A stretch of 64,000 nt of DNA from Paraburkholderia silvatlantica (GTDB taxonomy: Bacteria; Pseudomonadota; Gammaproteobacteria; Burkholderiales; Burkholderiaceae). The notes beneath the pieces are model-generated. The model made no database searches, was not told where the DNA came from, and worked only from the letters and a program-made list of their open reading frames with translations. The stretch covers positions 62,001-126,000 of the forward strand of contig NZ_QEOL01000009.1 in NCBI RefSeq assembly GCF_003096715.1, read 5' to 3'. Shown one piece after another: positions 43,636 to 52,441 of the stretch (position 1 is the stretch's first letter; each line of letters starts with the position of its first letter). The position numbers were made by a program, and so were the translations under genes.

Positions 43636-44550
43636 ATGAGCACCGCGCGTCTTTCCATCGACGTCGAGACCTTCGAGATGCCGCTTGCGGCGCGTCTGGC
43701 CGCGCCGCAAGCGCATGCGCCGGTCGCCTCCGCCGACGTCGCGCTCTACTGGCTCGGCCAGGCGGGCTTCGTGATCGAGGGCGCGGGCTTGCGCCTCTTG
43801 ATCGACCCGTATCTTTCCGATTCGCTCGCGCGCAAGTACCGCGGCGCGCACTATCCGCACGAGCGCATGATGGCCGCGCCAATCGCACCCGAAGATCTCG
43901 AACGCGTCGATCTCGTGCTCTGCACTCACCGCCACACCGACCACATGGACCCGGACACACTGCAACCGCTCGCGCGGCGCTTTCCCGGGCTGCGTTTCGT
44001 GGTACCCGCCGCCACGCTCGACGAAGCGGTGAAGCGTTGCGGCGTGGATGCCTCGCGCCTGATCGCAGTCGACGCGGGTGAGCGCGTGCAACCGCTGGCA
44101 GGCGCGCCAGGACTCAGCGTCACGCCGCTCGCCTCGGCACATGAAACGCTCGACGTCGATGCGCAGGGCCGGCATCCGTGGCTTGGCTACATGATCGAAA
44201 TTGCGGGTGTGCGCATCTATCATTCGGGCGACTGCGTGCCCTACGCGGGACTCACCGGGCACGTGGCCGCGCTCGCGCCGCATGTGGCACTGCTGCCTGT
44301 GAACGGGCGCGACGCCGAGCGCAGCGGCAACGGCGTGCCGGGCAACTTCACGCTAGACGAAGCAGTGACGCTCGCGAAAGACGCCGGCGTGCGCGTGATG
44401 ATCGCGCACCACCATGGCCTCTTCGACTTCAACACGATCGCGCCTGGCGAGATCGACGCGCGCATTGTCGGGGAGCGCGGCGCGCTGGCGCTCTACCGCG
44501 CGCGCACGCAATGCGCGTGGCGCGTACGCGCCCATGCGGGCAGCGCCTGA
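43636..44550 (+). CDS. UlaG-like metallo-beta-lactamase-fold hydrolase
   Basis: Protein of 304 residues with an MBL fold. The HxHxDH metal motif is present as THRHTDH (His98, His100, Asp102, His103). Further ligands are likely in YHSGDCVPY and AHHHGLFD. It resembles L-ascorbate-6-phosphate lactonase UlaG (WLGQAGFVIEG, RLLIDPYLSDSL), which opens a sugar-lactone phosphate in the cytosol. None of the other ula genes is present. I use the ATG at 43636; a GTG at 43630 overlapping the SDR stop is also possible. A lactonase role on an oxidised sugar is inferred. Confidence 0.88.
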   Translation: MSTARLSIDVETFEMPLAARLAAPQAHAPVASADVALYWLGQAGFVIEGAGLRLLIDPYLSDSLARKYRGAHYPHERMMAAPIAPEDLERVDLVLCTHRHTDHMDPDTLQPLARRFPGLRFVVPAATLDEAVKRCGVDASRLIAVDAGERVQPLAGAPGLSVTPLASAHETLDVDAQGRHPWLGYMIEIAGVRIYHSGDCVPYAGLTGHVAALAPHVALLPVNGRDAERSGNGVPGNFTLDEAVTLAKDAGVRVMIAHHHGLFDFNTIAPGEIDARIVGERGALALYRARTQCAWRVRAHAGSA

Positions 44551-44584
44551 ACGAGGCACTTGAACGAGGATATTCCCGACGACG

Positions 44585-46117
44585 ATGGGACAAGCAAGCA
44601 TGGAGACAACCTATCTGGCGATCGACGTGGGCACCGGCAGCGTGCGCGCCGCACTCGTCGATGCGAGCGGCAAAATCCGTCGCCTCGCCGCGCGCGAGCA
44701 CGAGCAGATCGTGCCGCGCTATGGCTGGTCCGAGCAGCGTCCACTCGACTGGTGGACGGGCGCTGCTCACGCGATCCGCGAAGTGCTCGCGGCCGAGCCG
44801 GGAGCGGCGCAGCACATCGCCGCGATCTGCGCCTGCGGACAAATGCACGGCACCGTGCTCATCGACGCCGATGGCGAACTCACGCGCGAGGCCGCGCCGC
44901 TCTGGAACGACAAGCGCTCCGCCGCGCAGGTCGAAGCGTTTCGCGCTCGCCACGGCAGCGGCCCCGGTGCGCACGCCTGGCTCGCGCGTACCGCGAATCC
45001 GCCTACGCCCGCCTGGCCCGGCTTCAAGCTCCAGTGGATCCGCCAGCACGAGCGCGACGCCTACGAACGCGCCACGACCGTGCTCATGCCGAAGGACTAC
45101 GTGAACTTCCGGCTCACCGGCGAGCGCGCGTGCGACTGGAGCGACGCCTCGATGACCTTCCTGATGGACCCGCAAACGCGCGCGTGGTCACCGGTCATGC
45201 TCGATGCGCTGGGCCTCGACGCGCACAAGCTGCCGCCCATCCGGGCGCCGCACGAATTGCTCGGCGCGGTCACGAAGGCGGCCGCGCAGGCCACGGGGCT
45301 GCGCGAAGGCACGCCCGTCCTGGTGGGCGCGGCCGACTATCCGGCCTCGGTGCTGGGCTCGGGCGTGTATGAGCGCGGCCTCGCCTCGGACATCACGGGA
45401 ACCTCGTCAATCATCACCGTGATCGCCGACACGCCCATGCTGCACCCGGAGGTCTCGAACGTCGCGACCTGCGAGGGCTTGTGGGGCCGCTTCACGCTGC
45501 TTGATTCGGGCGGCGACGCCATGCGCTGGGCGCGCCGCGCGTTCCACGAAAACGCGCTCTCGTACGAGGACGTCGCGCGCAAGGCCGCCGAAGCGCCCGT
45601 GGGCGCCGAGGGCCTCTTCTTCCTGCCGTATCTCACCGGCGAGCGCTTGAGCGCGCAACCGAACTCGCGCGCACAGTTTTTCGGCATCGCGGCGCACCAC
45701 GGCCTTGCGCACCTGCATCGCGCCGTGCTCGAAGGCGTGGCCTTCGGCGTGCGCCGCAACTTGGCGATGATCCAGCCCGCGGGCGTAGCGATCGAGCGGC
45801 TGGTGGCGGCTAGCGGCGGCGCGAAAGCCGCATTGTGGCTCGATATCAAGGCCAGCATGTATCGCACGCCGGTGCTCGTGCCCGCCGAGGTCGAATGCGG
45901 CGTGATGGGCTGCGCGCTGCTCGCGGCCACCGCCACCGGACGGTTTGCGACACTTGGCGACGCCGTGCGCCGTTTCGTGCGCTTCGCGCGCGAAGTGCAA
46001 CCCGACCCGCGCGCTGCCGACACCTACGACCGCATGATGCCGATCTTCGAACGCCTCTATACACACTCGCAGCAGTTCTACGACGACCTCGACCGTTTCG
46101 CCGGAGACAACGCATGA
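44585..46117 (+). CDS. FGGY-family carbohydrate kinase (xylulokinase-like)
   Basis: Sugar kinase of 510 residues, normal for the family. The N-terminal phosphate motif is LAIDVGTGSVRAALVD; further motifs are ICACGQMHGTVLIDADGE, WNDKRSAAQ, SDITGTSSIITVIADTP and VAASGGAKAALWLDIKASMY, the second FGGY signature. It phosphorylates a ketose or polyol with ATP. The start is uncertain: an ATG at 44600 (METTYLAIDVG) fits the family N-terminus slightly better than 44585. The HAD gene overlaps its stop by 4 bp. By context its product is probably the substrate of the cupin isomerase. Confidence 0.94.
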   Translation: MGQASMETTYLAIDVGTGSVRAALVDASGKIRRLAAREHEQIVPRYGWSEQRPLDWWTGAAHAIREVLAAEPGAAQHIAAICACGQMHGTVLIDADGELTREAAPLWNDKRSAAQVEAFRARHGSGPGAHAWLARTANPPTPAWPGFKLQWIRQHERDAYERATTVLMPKDYVNFRLTGERACDWSDASMTFLMDPQTRAWSPVMLDALGLDAHKLPPIRAPHELLGAVTKAAAQATGLREGTPVLVGAADYPASVLGSGVYERGLASDITGTSSIITVIADTPMLHPEVSNVATCEGLWGRFTLLDSGGDAMRWARRAFHENALSYEDVARKAAEAPVGAEGLFFLPYLTGERLSAQPNSRAQFFGIAAHHGLAHLHRAVLEGVAFGVRRNLAMIQPAGVAIERLVAASGGAKAALWLDIKASMYRTPVLVPAEVECGVMGCALLAATATGRFATLGDAVRRFVRFAREVQPDPRAADTYDRMMPIFERLYTHSQQFYDDLDRFAGDNA

Positions 46118-46824
46118 ACACACCGCCACGCGCCGTGCTCTGGGATATGGACGGCACGCTCGCGCTTAGCGAACCGCTGCATATGCATACCCTGATCGCG
46201 GCGCTCGCGCACTGCGGCGTTCAAGCGGGCGACGAATTGCATCCGCTGATGTTCGGTCGCACCGGTCTCGACGTTTATCGAATCTGCCGCGAACGCTTCG
46301 GCATCGAAGTGGATTTCCCTGCCTGGTCGGCGCTGCGCGCCGCGCGCTACGTGGCCGAAGCGCCGCAGCTCGAAGCGCGCCCCGGCGCGCTCGAAATCTG
46401 GCGCGCCGCGCACGCGGTCGGGCTGCGCCAGGCCGTCGTTTCGAACGCGGGCCGCATGCTGCTCGAAGCCAATCTGAACGCGCTCGGGTTGCAAGCGCCC
46501 GAGCGTGTCTCGGTGAGTGCCAACGACGTGCGGCACGGCAAGCCCGACCCCGAAGCCTACCTGCGCGCCGCGTACCTGCTGGACGTCGTGCCCGCCGAGG
46601 CCATCGCCATCGAAGACAGCCCAACGGGCGCGCGCGCCGCACTCGCCGCCGGCATGCGCGTACTCGGCTGGCCCGATGCCGGTGCGCAGGAGGCCAACGT
46701 GAGCTTTCCGCAGGGCACGCAGATCGTGCACAGCGCGCGCGAGATCGCCGCCGCGCTCGGGCTGTCGGGCGTGCTTTCTTTCGAACCCGCATCCGAACTT
46801 ACTTCGCAAACCAGACCATGTTGA
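46114..46824 (+). CDS. HAD phosphatase, beta-phosphoglucomutase-like
   Basis: HAD hydrolase of 236 residues. Motif I is VLWDMDGTLALSEPLH, motif II VVSNAGRML, and motif III/IV are HGKPDPEAYLRAAYLL and AIEDSPTGARAALAAGM. The helical cap between motifs I and II is of the beta-phosphoglucomutase/phosphatase class. Such enzymes in sugar clusters remove phosphate from dead-end sugar phosphates or make the free product. It starts at an ATGA overlap with the kinase and its end overlaps the dehydrogenase gene by 7 bp. Confidence 0.92.
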   Translation: MNTPPRAVLWDMDGTLALSEPLHMHTLIAALAHCGVQAGDELHPLMFGRTGLDVYRICRERFGIEVDFPAWSALRAARYVAEAPQLEARPGALEIWRAAHAVGLRQAVVSNAGRMLLEANLNALGLQAPERVSVSANDVRHGKPDPEAYLRAAYLLDVVPAEAIAIEDSPTGARAALAAGMRVLGWPDAGAQEANVSFPQGTQIVHSAREIAAALGLSGVLSFEPASELTSQTRPC

Positions 46825-47924
46825 GAACCAGCATATTCCCCTCGCGCTACGTCCAGGGCGCCGGTGCGCTCGCCACGCTCGACGCCGAACTCGCACGTCT
46901 TGGCTCGCACGCTGCATGCCTCGTCGATCGCAACGTCTCGGCGCTGCTCGAACCGGTACTCGCGCGCGCCGAACGAGTCACATTGCAGGTGCGTGAAGTC
47001 GATGCCGCCTGCACCGAGCGCTCGGTAGCCGAAACCGCCGGGTGGATTCGCGCAAGCGGCGCGGACGTAGTGGTCTCGTTCGGCGGCGGCAAGGTGATCG
47101 ACACCGGTCGCGCGGCCGCCGACGACCTGCGCCTGCCGTTCGCCTGCGTGCCGACCATCGCAGCGTCGGATGCGCCGTGCAGCGCGCTCGCGGTGATCTA
47201 CGACGAAGAAGGCCGCGTGGTGCGCGACCGCTTCGTGCGCCGCAACCCGGACCTCGTGCTGCTCGACACCGCCGTGATCGTCCGCGCGCCCGCGCGCTTT
47301 TTCATTGCGGGCATCGGCGACGCGCTGGCGACTTACTACGAAGCCGAAGCATGCCGGCGCGCCCATGCCCGCAACCTGTGCGGCGGGCGTGGCACGGCGC
47401 TCGCTTTCGAAGCCGCGCGGCTGTGCCGCGACTTGTTGTTCGCACACGCGCCGCAAGCGGTCGAAGACTGCCGCGCGCAGCTCGTCACGCCCGACTTCGA
47501 CGCGACGCTCGAAGCCACGGTGCTGCTCTCCGGCATCGGCTTCGAATCGGGTGGCGTAGCGGCCGCGCACGCCATCCATCACGGACTCGCCGACCTCCCT
47601 TCGTCGCACAGCCTGCTGCACGGCGAAAAGGTCGCGATCGGCGTACTCGCCTCGCTGTTTCTTTCGACCGTGCCCGACGACGAACGCCAGCGCGTGTTCC
47701 GCTTTTGCCGCGCGGTCGGCCTGCCCACGCGCCTCGCCCAGATCAACGTCGACGCGGACGACAACCACGCGCTCGAAACCGTGTCGGCACGCGCCTGCCG
47801 CGCCGGCGAGATCATTCACAACGAGCCCTATCCCGTCGAGCCCGCCATGGTAGTCGCCGCCCTCAAGGCAATGGACCGCTACGGCGCGCGCCTCGGCACA
47901 CTCATCCAGCAAGGAGCTGCCTGA
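46818..47924 (+). CDS. Glycerol dehydrogenase (GldA)-like metal-dependent dehydrogenase
   Basis: Oxidoreductase of 368 residues of the iron/zinc alcohol dehydrogenase-DHQ synthase superfamily. It matches GldA: NAD-binding VVSFGGGKVIDTGRAAADDL, PTIAASDAPCSALAVIYDEE, metal-ligand Asp in GIGDALATYYEAEACRRA, and metal His residues in AHAIHHGL and LLHGEKVAIGVLASL. GldA oxidises glycerol and related 1,2-diols to ketones. Here a tetritol, pentitol or similar polyol is more likely given the sugar locus. It overlaps the HAD gene and is followed 2 bp later by the second SDR gene. Confidence 0.93.
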   Translation: MLRTSIFPSRYVQGAGALATLDAELARLGSHAACLVDRNVSALLEPVLARAERVTLQVREVDAACTERSVAETAGWIRASGADVVVSFGGGKVIDTGRAAADDLRLPFACVPTIAASDAPCSALAVIYDEEGRVVRDRFVRRNPDLVLLDTAVIVRAPARFFIAGIGDALATYYEAEACRRAHARNLCGGRGTALAFEAARLCRDLLFAHAPQAVEDCRAQLVTPDFDATLEATVLLSGIGFESGGVAAAHAIHHGLADLPSSHSLLHGEKVAIGVLASLFLSTVPDDERQRVFRFCRAVGLPTRLAQINVDADDNHALETVSARACRAGEIIHNEPYPVEPAMVVAALKAMDRYGARLGTLIQQGAA

Positions 47925-47926
47925 AC

Positions 47927-48715
47927 ATGACACAAACCGCCCCGCAAAAAGACTCTGCGGAAAACCAGGAAATCCACGCTTTCCGGGCCGGCCTCTTCAG
48001 CGGCAAGACCGTGCTCGTCTCGGGTGCGACGAGCGGGATCGGCCTCGCGATCGCTGAAGGCTTCGCCTCGCTCGGCGCACGCGTGATCGCTACGGGCAGC
48101 TCGTCCGCCAAGCTCGAAGCGCTGCGCGCCGACGGCGCGCTCTCGCACATCCGCTTCGAGCGTGTAGACGTGCGCAACGTCGATGACATCAACCGCTTTT
48201 GCAGCGCTCTGGAATCGTTGGATGTCCTCATCAATGCGGCGGGCGTGGCACGCCCGATAGAAGAGTACCGCGACGACGTGTTTCGCGAGGTGCTCGACGT
48301 GAACCTCACCGCGGCCATGCGCTTTTCGATGGCGGCCCGGCCGTTGCTCGAACGATCGAAGGGCGTAGTCGTGAACATCGCATCGATGCTTAGCTATCTC
48401 GCCGACGTGGAAGTGCCCGCCTATTGCGCGAGCAAGACCGGCATCCTGGGTCTCACACGCGCGCTTGCGCATTCGTTCGGCGTGGCGGGCGTGCGCGTGA
48501 ACGCGATTGCGCCGGGCTACCATCGCACGGACATGACGCGCGCGCTCTGGGAGACCCCTTCGTCGGCGGAGAAGATCGCGGCGCGTGCGGCACTCAAGCG
48601 CTGGGGGGAAACCGAGGATCTGGTGGGCGCCGCCGTCTTTCTCGCCTCGCACGCGGCGGCGTTCGTCACCGGTGTCACCTTGCCGGTGGATGGGGGGTAT
48701 GTGAGCGGCAGCTAG
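47927..48715 (+). CDS. Short-chain dehydrogenase/reductase (SDR), second copy
   Basis: Oxidoreductase of 262 residues with an unusual hydrophilic leader of about 25 residues before the Rossmann fold. Motifs: VLVSGATSGIGLAIAEGF, LINAAGVARP, catalytic Ser in NIASMLSYLAD and Tyr-x3-Lys in AYCASKTGILGLTRAL. The Gly-rich loop and the ATGSSSAK segment suggest NADP use (no Asp after strand 2). An aaggag ribosome site precedes the ATG. It is the last gene of the + operon and is followed by a terminator. It differs clearly from the SDR at 42860, so two oxidation steps are likely. Confidence 0.93.
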   Translation: MTQTAPQKDSAENQEIHAFRAGLFSGKTVLVSGATSGIGLAIAEGFASLGARVIATGSSSAKLEALRADGALSHIRFERVDVRNVDDINRFCSALESLDVLINAAGVARPIEEYRDDVFREVLDVNLTAAMRFSMAARPLLERSKGVVVNIASMLSYLADVEVPAYCASKTGILGLTRALAHSFGVAGVRVNAIAPGYHRTDMTRALWETPSSAEKIAARAALKRWGETEDLVGAAVFLASHAAAFVTGVTLPVDGGYVSGS

Positions 48716-48728
48716 GCCGCGGGACCCC

Positions 48729-48755
48729 GGCCCGGTTCACGGGCCCTTTGCTTTT
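48729..48755 (+). terminator. Rho-independent terminator of the sugar enzyme operon
   Basis: GGCCCG and CGGGCC form a stem with loop GTTCA, followed by CTTTGCTTTT. It begins 13 bp after the last SDR stop. Confidence 0.7.
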
Positions 48756-49126
48756 GCCTTCAGCTTTCGCCTTCATTCGCAGTCCTGCGGCGAGGCACAG
48801 ACGAGGCGGCGCCGCCTTCCTCAGCAGCGATTTTTGCCAGTCTTATCGCGCCGTCAAAACTGCATGCCGTGGCTGTCTGCCTTCGGTCGACGGTTACGAC
48901 CCAGGTGTTGAAGCTGTATCGCCATTTTGATACGGCGCTCCTCCAGCAAAGTCGACAACCCCCGCCAGACAGACGCATCGTCTGCATTCGCGGCGGCCGC
49001 GGCTCTGTTTCGTTCGCGTTGCGTTGTATCGCTTGCGGCGGCACGTCGAGGCCGCGAACCGCCGCAACTCCTTCTCGCTCGCATTCTCGATCCCGATCAG
49101 CGCATGGCATGTCCGCATGCCGCGCA

Positions 49127-49144
49127 TTTTGACTTAGGTCAAAA
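49127..49144. promoter_or_regulatory. FNR/Anr-like palindrome TTTTGAC-TTAG-GTCAAAA
   Basis: A perfect 7-bp inverted repeat with a 4-base spacer matches the FNR/CRP-type pattern TTGAY-N4-RTCAA. It is about 225 bp upstream of the nearest gene, so its target is unclear. It may be left from a lost anaerobically controlled gene. Confidence 0.45.
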
Positions 49145-49240
49145 ACCATCTTCCTCGCGGATTGCCGGCTCATTTCCCGCCAATCGGCGCCCCACGGCCA
49201 ATCGGCCGTCCCGACCGCACCCGTTCGCCCCAGTCAGCAC

Positions 49241-49260
49241 AAATAAGAACGCTTCTCAAT
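49241..49260. promoter_or_regulatory. Fur box candidate
   Basis: AAATAAGAACGCTTCTCAAT has the dyad character of Fur sites (TTGAGAAGCGTTCTTATT on the other strand, compare TGAGAAT-type repeats). It lies 110 bp upstream of a catecholate siderophore receptor gene, where iron control is expected. The match is imperfect. Confidence 0.5.
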
Positions 49261-49368
49261 TACAAAACAACCGAATAGAATGTATTGAAATATTTTTGTA
49301 ATAACCGCGAAATGATATGGAAAGGCTTGCGCCACACCGTCCAGCGCGGATCACCACGAGGAAACGGA

Positions 49369-51621
49369 ATGAAGTCGCGCATCGACGAACTCAAGCTCGG
49401 CAAACTCGGCACCACGCTGTGGAGCGTCCTGGCCGCCAGCCCCGCCTTCGCCCAGAACAACGGCACCGCGCCGCCGCCCTCCGACGGCGAAGGCCAGCTG
49501 GCGCCGATCCAGATTTCCGGCCAGGCCGAACGCGGCTTCAAGACTGGCCATTCGTCCGACATCAAGTTCACCGCGCCGCTGATCGACACGCCGAAATCGG
49601 TCTCGGTGATCCCGCAGGAACTGATCGAAAGCATCGGCGCCGCCACGATGACCGAGGCGCTGCGCACGGTGCCCGGCGTCACGTTTGGCGCGGGTGAAGG
49701 CGGCAACCCGCTCGGCGACCGTCCATTCCTGCGCGGCTACGACACGCAAGGCAGCCTGTTCGTCGACGGCATGCGCGACATCGGCGCAACCACGCGCGAA
49801 GTGTTCAACACCGAACGCATCGAGGTGGTCAAGGGCGCCGACGGCGCGCTCGGCGGACGCGGCGGCCCCGGCGGCAGCATCGACATCACGAGCAAAGCGC
49901 CGCACCTCGGCAACAGCGCGGAAGGTAACATCGGGCTCGGCACCGACAGCTATCGCCGCTTTACCGCCGACGGCAACTGGCAGTTCGCGGACCACGCCGC
50001 GTTCCGCCTGAACCTGCTGAGCCACAACAACGACGTGGCCGGCCGCGACGCGGTGAACAACACGCGCTGGGGCGTCGCGCCGTCGGTCGCATTCGGCCTC
50101 GGCACGCCCACGCGCGTGACCGCGAGCTACTACCACCTGAACACCGACGACCTGCCCGACAGCGGCATCCCGTACTTCTACACGACCGGCAACAAGCCGG
50201 CCGGCGTGAGCACGCTCTATCCGGCAGATGTCGACCGCCACAACTTCTACGGCCTCGTCGACCGCGATTTCCGCAAGACGCAGTCCGATATCGGCACGCT
50301 GCGCATCGAGCACGACATCACGCCGGCGCTGACGATCCGCAATACGACGCGCTACACGAAGGCGAGCCAGGACTACATCTGGACCCAGCCCGACGACAGC
50401 CAGGGCAACGTCGCGAACGGCATGGTGTGGCGTCGCGCCAATACCCGTGCGAGCGATGTGTGGAGCATCGCGAACCAGACCGATCTGTACGGCGAATTTC
50501 GCACCGGCTTCCTGAAGCACAGCTTCGCGACCGGTCTCGAACTGTCGCGCGAGCGTTCGGCAAACGACTCGTACACGGTCGCGGCGGCGAGCGGCGCGAT
50601 CTGCCGCACCGCCGGCATCGGCGCGCCGTCCGGCTACAACTGCACGAGCCTGTGGAGCCCGAATCCGAACGATCCGTGGGCCGGCAGCGTCAGCCGCAAC
50701 AACGACCCGAGCCGCCAGCGTACGACGACGAAGGCGCTGTACGTGTTCGACACGGTCGAGATCACGCCGCGCTGGTTCGTGAACGCCGGCCTGCGCGTCG
50801 ACGATTACTCGACGCGCTTCACGGACACCGCCGCAAACGGCGGCAAGCAGATCACCCGCGACGACACGCTGTTCAACTACCAGTTCGGCCTCGTGTTCAA
50901 GCCGGCGGCCAACGGCAGCGTGTACGCGTCGATCGCGACGTCGTCGACGCCGGCCGGCGCGCTGCTCGGCCAAGGCAGCGAAACGCAGTCGCTGACGCCC
51001 GGGCGCGGCGGCGTCGGCGTGAACGCGGACCAGCTCGGGCCGGAGAAGAACCGCAGCATCGAGATCGGCACGAAGTGGAACGTGCTGGACAACCGCCTGT
51101 CGCTCACCGGCGCGCTGTTCCAGATCGACACGACCAACGCGCGCGTCACGCTGCCGAACAACGAGTACGCGATGGTCGGCAGCAAGCGCGTGCAGGGTCT
51201 CGAACTCGGCGTGTCCGGCCGGCTGACAAACGAGTGGCAGGTGTTCGGCGGCTACACGTATCTGCACAGCGAGCTGCGCGACAACGGCAAGACCACGACC
51301 GACAACGGCCACGAATTCCCGAACACGCCGCGCAACAGCCTGAGCCTGTGGTCGACCTACGATGTGCTGCCGCAATTCACGGTCGGCGGCGGCGCGTTCT
51401 ACATGTCCCAGGTGTTCGGCGATACCGCGAACGTGCATGCAGTGCCGTCGTACTGGCGCTTCGACGCGACCGCGCGGTATCGGGTCAACAAGTATCTCGA
51501 CGTGCAGCTGAACGTGCAGAACCTGTTCAACCGCAAGTACTTCGACCAGGCGTATCCGACCCACTACGTGTCGATCGCGCCGGGACGCTCCGCGTTCGTC
51601 ACGATGACCGCGCGTTATTAA
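49369..51621 (+). CDS. fiu: TonB-dependent catecholate siderophore receptor (Fiu/PiuA-like)
   Basis: Outer-membrane receptor of 750 residues. The ATG at 49369 (gaggaaacgg upstream) gives a short N-terminal signal ending ASPAFAQNN. The plug domain follows (about 55-190: PLIDTPKSVSVIPQELIES, RPFLRGYDTQGSLFVDGMRD, ERIEVVKGADGALGGRGGPG), then a 22-strand barrel with aromatic C-terminus ending TARY. It resembles Fiu/PiuA/BfrA receptors for monomeric catechols and catechol drugs. It leads an operon with a Sel1-repeat protein and PiuC, the usual partner of such receptors. Fur control is likely. Confidence 0.94.
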   Translation: MKSRIDELKLGKLGTTLWSVLAASPAFAQNNGTAPPPSDGEGQLAPIQISGQAERGFKTGHSSDIKFTAPLIDTPKSVSVIPQELIESIGAATMTEALRTVPGVTFGAGEGGNPLGDRPFLRGYDTQGSLFVDGMRDIGATTREVFNTERIEVVKGADGALGGRGGPGGSIDITSKAPHLGNSAEGNIGLGTDSYRRFTADGNWQFADHAAFRLNLLSHNNDVAGRDAVNNTRWGVAPSVAFGLGTPTRVTASYYHLNTDDLPDSGIPYFYTTGNKPAGVSTLYPADVDRHNFYGLVDRDFRKTQSDIGTLRIEHDITPALTIRNTTRYTKASQDYIWTQPDDSQGNVANGMVWRRANTRASDVWSIANQTDLYGEFRTGFLKHSFATGLELSRERSANDSYTVAAASGAICRTAGIGAPSGYNCTSLWSPNPNDPWAGSVSRNNDPSRQRTTTKALYVFDTVEITPRWFVNAGLRVDDYSTRFTDTAANGGKQITRDDTLFNYQFGLVFKPAANGSVYASIATSSTPAGALLGQGSETQSLTPGRGGVGVNADQLGPEKNRSIEIGTKWNVLDNRLSLTGALFQIDTTNARVTLPNNEYAMVGSKRVQGLELGVSGRLTNEWQVFGGYTYLHSELRDNGKTTTDNGHEFPNTPRNSLSLWSTYDVLPQFTVGGGAFYMSQVFGDTANVHAVPSYWRFDATARYRVNKYLDVQLNVQNLFNRKYFDQAYPTHYVSIAPGRSAFVTMTARY

Positions 51622-51631
51622 GGACTCCGCG

Positions 51632-52441
51632 ATGCACGACCCCAAGCATCGCGACGACGACGTGCCGCTGCACGAGCGCGTGCCGTTGCGCGCGCTCGCG
51701 TCGGTGTCCGCGGACGCGTTCGCGGCGATCCTCGCCGGCCCGTCCGAACGGGCCGCCGCGTGGGTCGCGGCGGCCGCGCACAACGGCATCGTCGACGCGC
51801 AGGCCGTGTACGGCCAGTACCTGCTCGACGGACACGGCGTCGAACGCGACCCGCAGGCCGCGTTCACGTGGTTCCGTCACGCGGCGCGACGCGATCATCC
51901 GATGGCGATGAACATGCTCGGCCGCTGCTACGAGAACGGCTGGGGCACCGCGCCGAGCGCGGAAGTCGCCGTCTACTGGTATCGGCTCGCCGCGCGCGCG
52001 GGGCTCGACTGGGGTATGTACAACTACGCGTCCGCGCTCGCGCTCGGCCGCGGCATCGAGCCGGACCGGACCGAGGCGCTCGACTGGTTCCGGCGCGCAG
52101 CCGCGCTCGGTCACGCGAAGTCGCTGAACTTCATCGGCAGTTTCCACGAAGACGGCTGGGTGGTCGAGGCGGACGCATCGGCCGCGTGCGGCTACTACCG
52201 GCAGGCCGCCGAAGGCGGCGACTTCCGCGGGCAATTCAACTACGCGCGGATGCTCGCGGCGCGCGGCGAGATCGACGACGCGCTCGCGTGGCTCGCGCGC
52301 GTGCCGCGCACCGCAACGCCCGCGTTCCTCGCTCAGGTGCACGCGTGGCTCTCGAACTCGCCGGTCGATGCGTTGCGCCGCTTCGCGTCCGCGCTGTCGC
52401 GCGCGGACGTTCACACAGATATAGGGAGAACCACGACATGA
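51632..52441 (+). CDS. Sel1-repeat (TPR-like) protein
   Basis: Protein of 269 residues with about four to five Sel1 repeats, visible as evenly spaced units such as [60 protein letters not shown] and [20 protein letters not shown]. No signal peptide is seen, so it is probably cytosolic. Sel1 repeats form helical scaffolds for protein contacts. It lies 10 bp after the receptor and overlaps piuC (ATGA). In many Burkholderiales and Pseudomonas loci this trio is conserved; its role is not established. Confidence 0.92.
   Translation: MHDPKHRDDDVPLHERVPLRALASVSADAFAAILAGPSERAAAWVAAAAHNGIVDAQAVYGQYLLDGHGVERDPQAAFTWFRHAARRDHPMAMNMLGRCYENGWGTAPSAEVAVYWYRLAARAGLDWGMYNYASALALGRGIEPDRTEALDWFRRAAALGHAKSLNFIGSFHEDGWVVEADASAACGYYRQAAEGGDFRGQFNYARMLAARGEIDDALAWLARVPRTATPAFLAQVHAWLSNSPVDALRRFASALSRADVHTDIGRTTT

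Larger units (their letters stand above)
48716..49368. promoter_or_regulatory. 653-bp regulatory/relict region upstream of the iron-uptake operon
   Basis: The region holds the terminator at its left end, an orphan FNR-like palindrome (49127-49144), a possible Fur box (49241-49260) and an AT-rich stretch before the TonB receptor start. Open frames inside it on both strands show no family features and no ribosome sites, so I see no gene. It may contain decayed coding DNA. Confidence 0.5.

Noticed and set aside
48760..49173. Open frame of 137 codons on the - strand and others on + in the same region
   Set aside because: No ribosome site, no recognisable domain, biased composition; treated as non-coding or relict.
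49351..51867. An 838-residue frame antisense to the TonB receptor
   Set aside because: Repetitive Ala/Arg/Val/His composition without domains; the receptor on the + strand is unmistakable.
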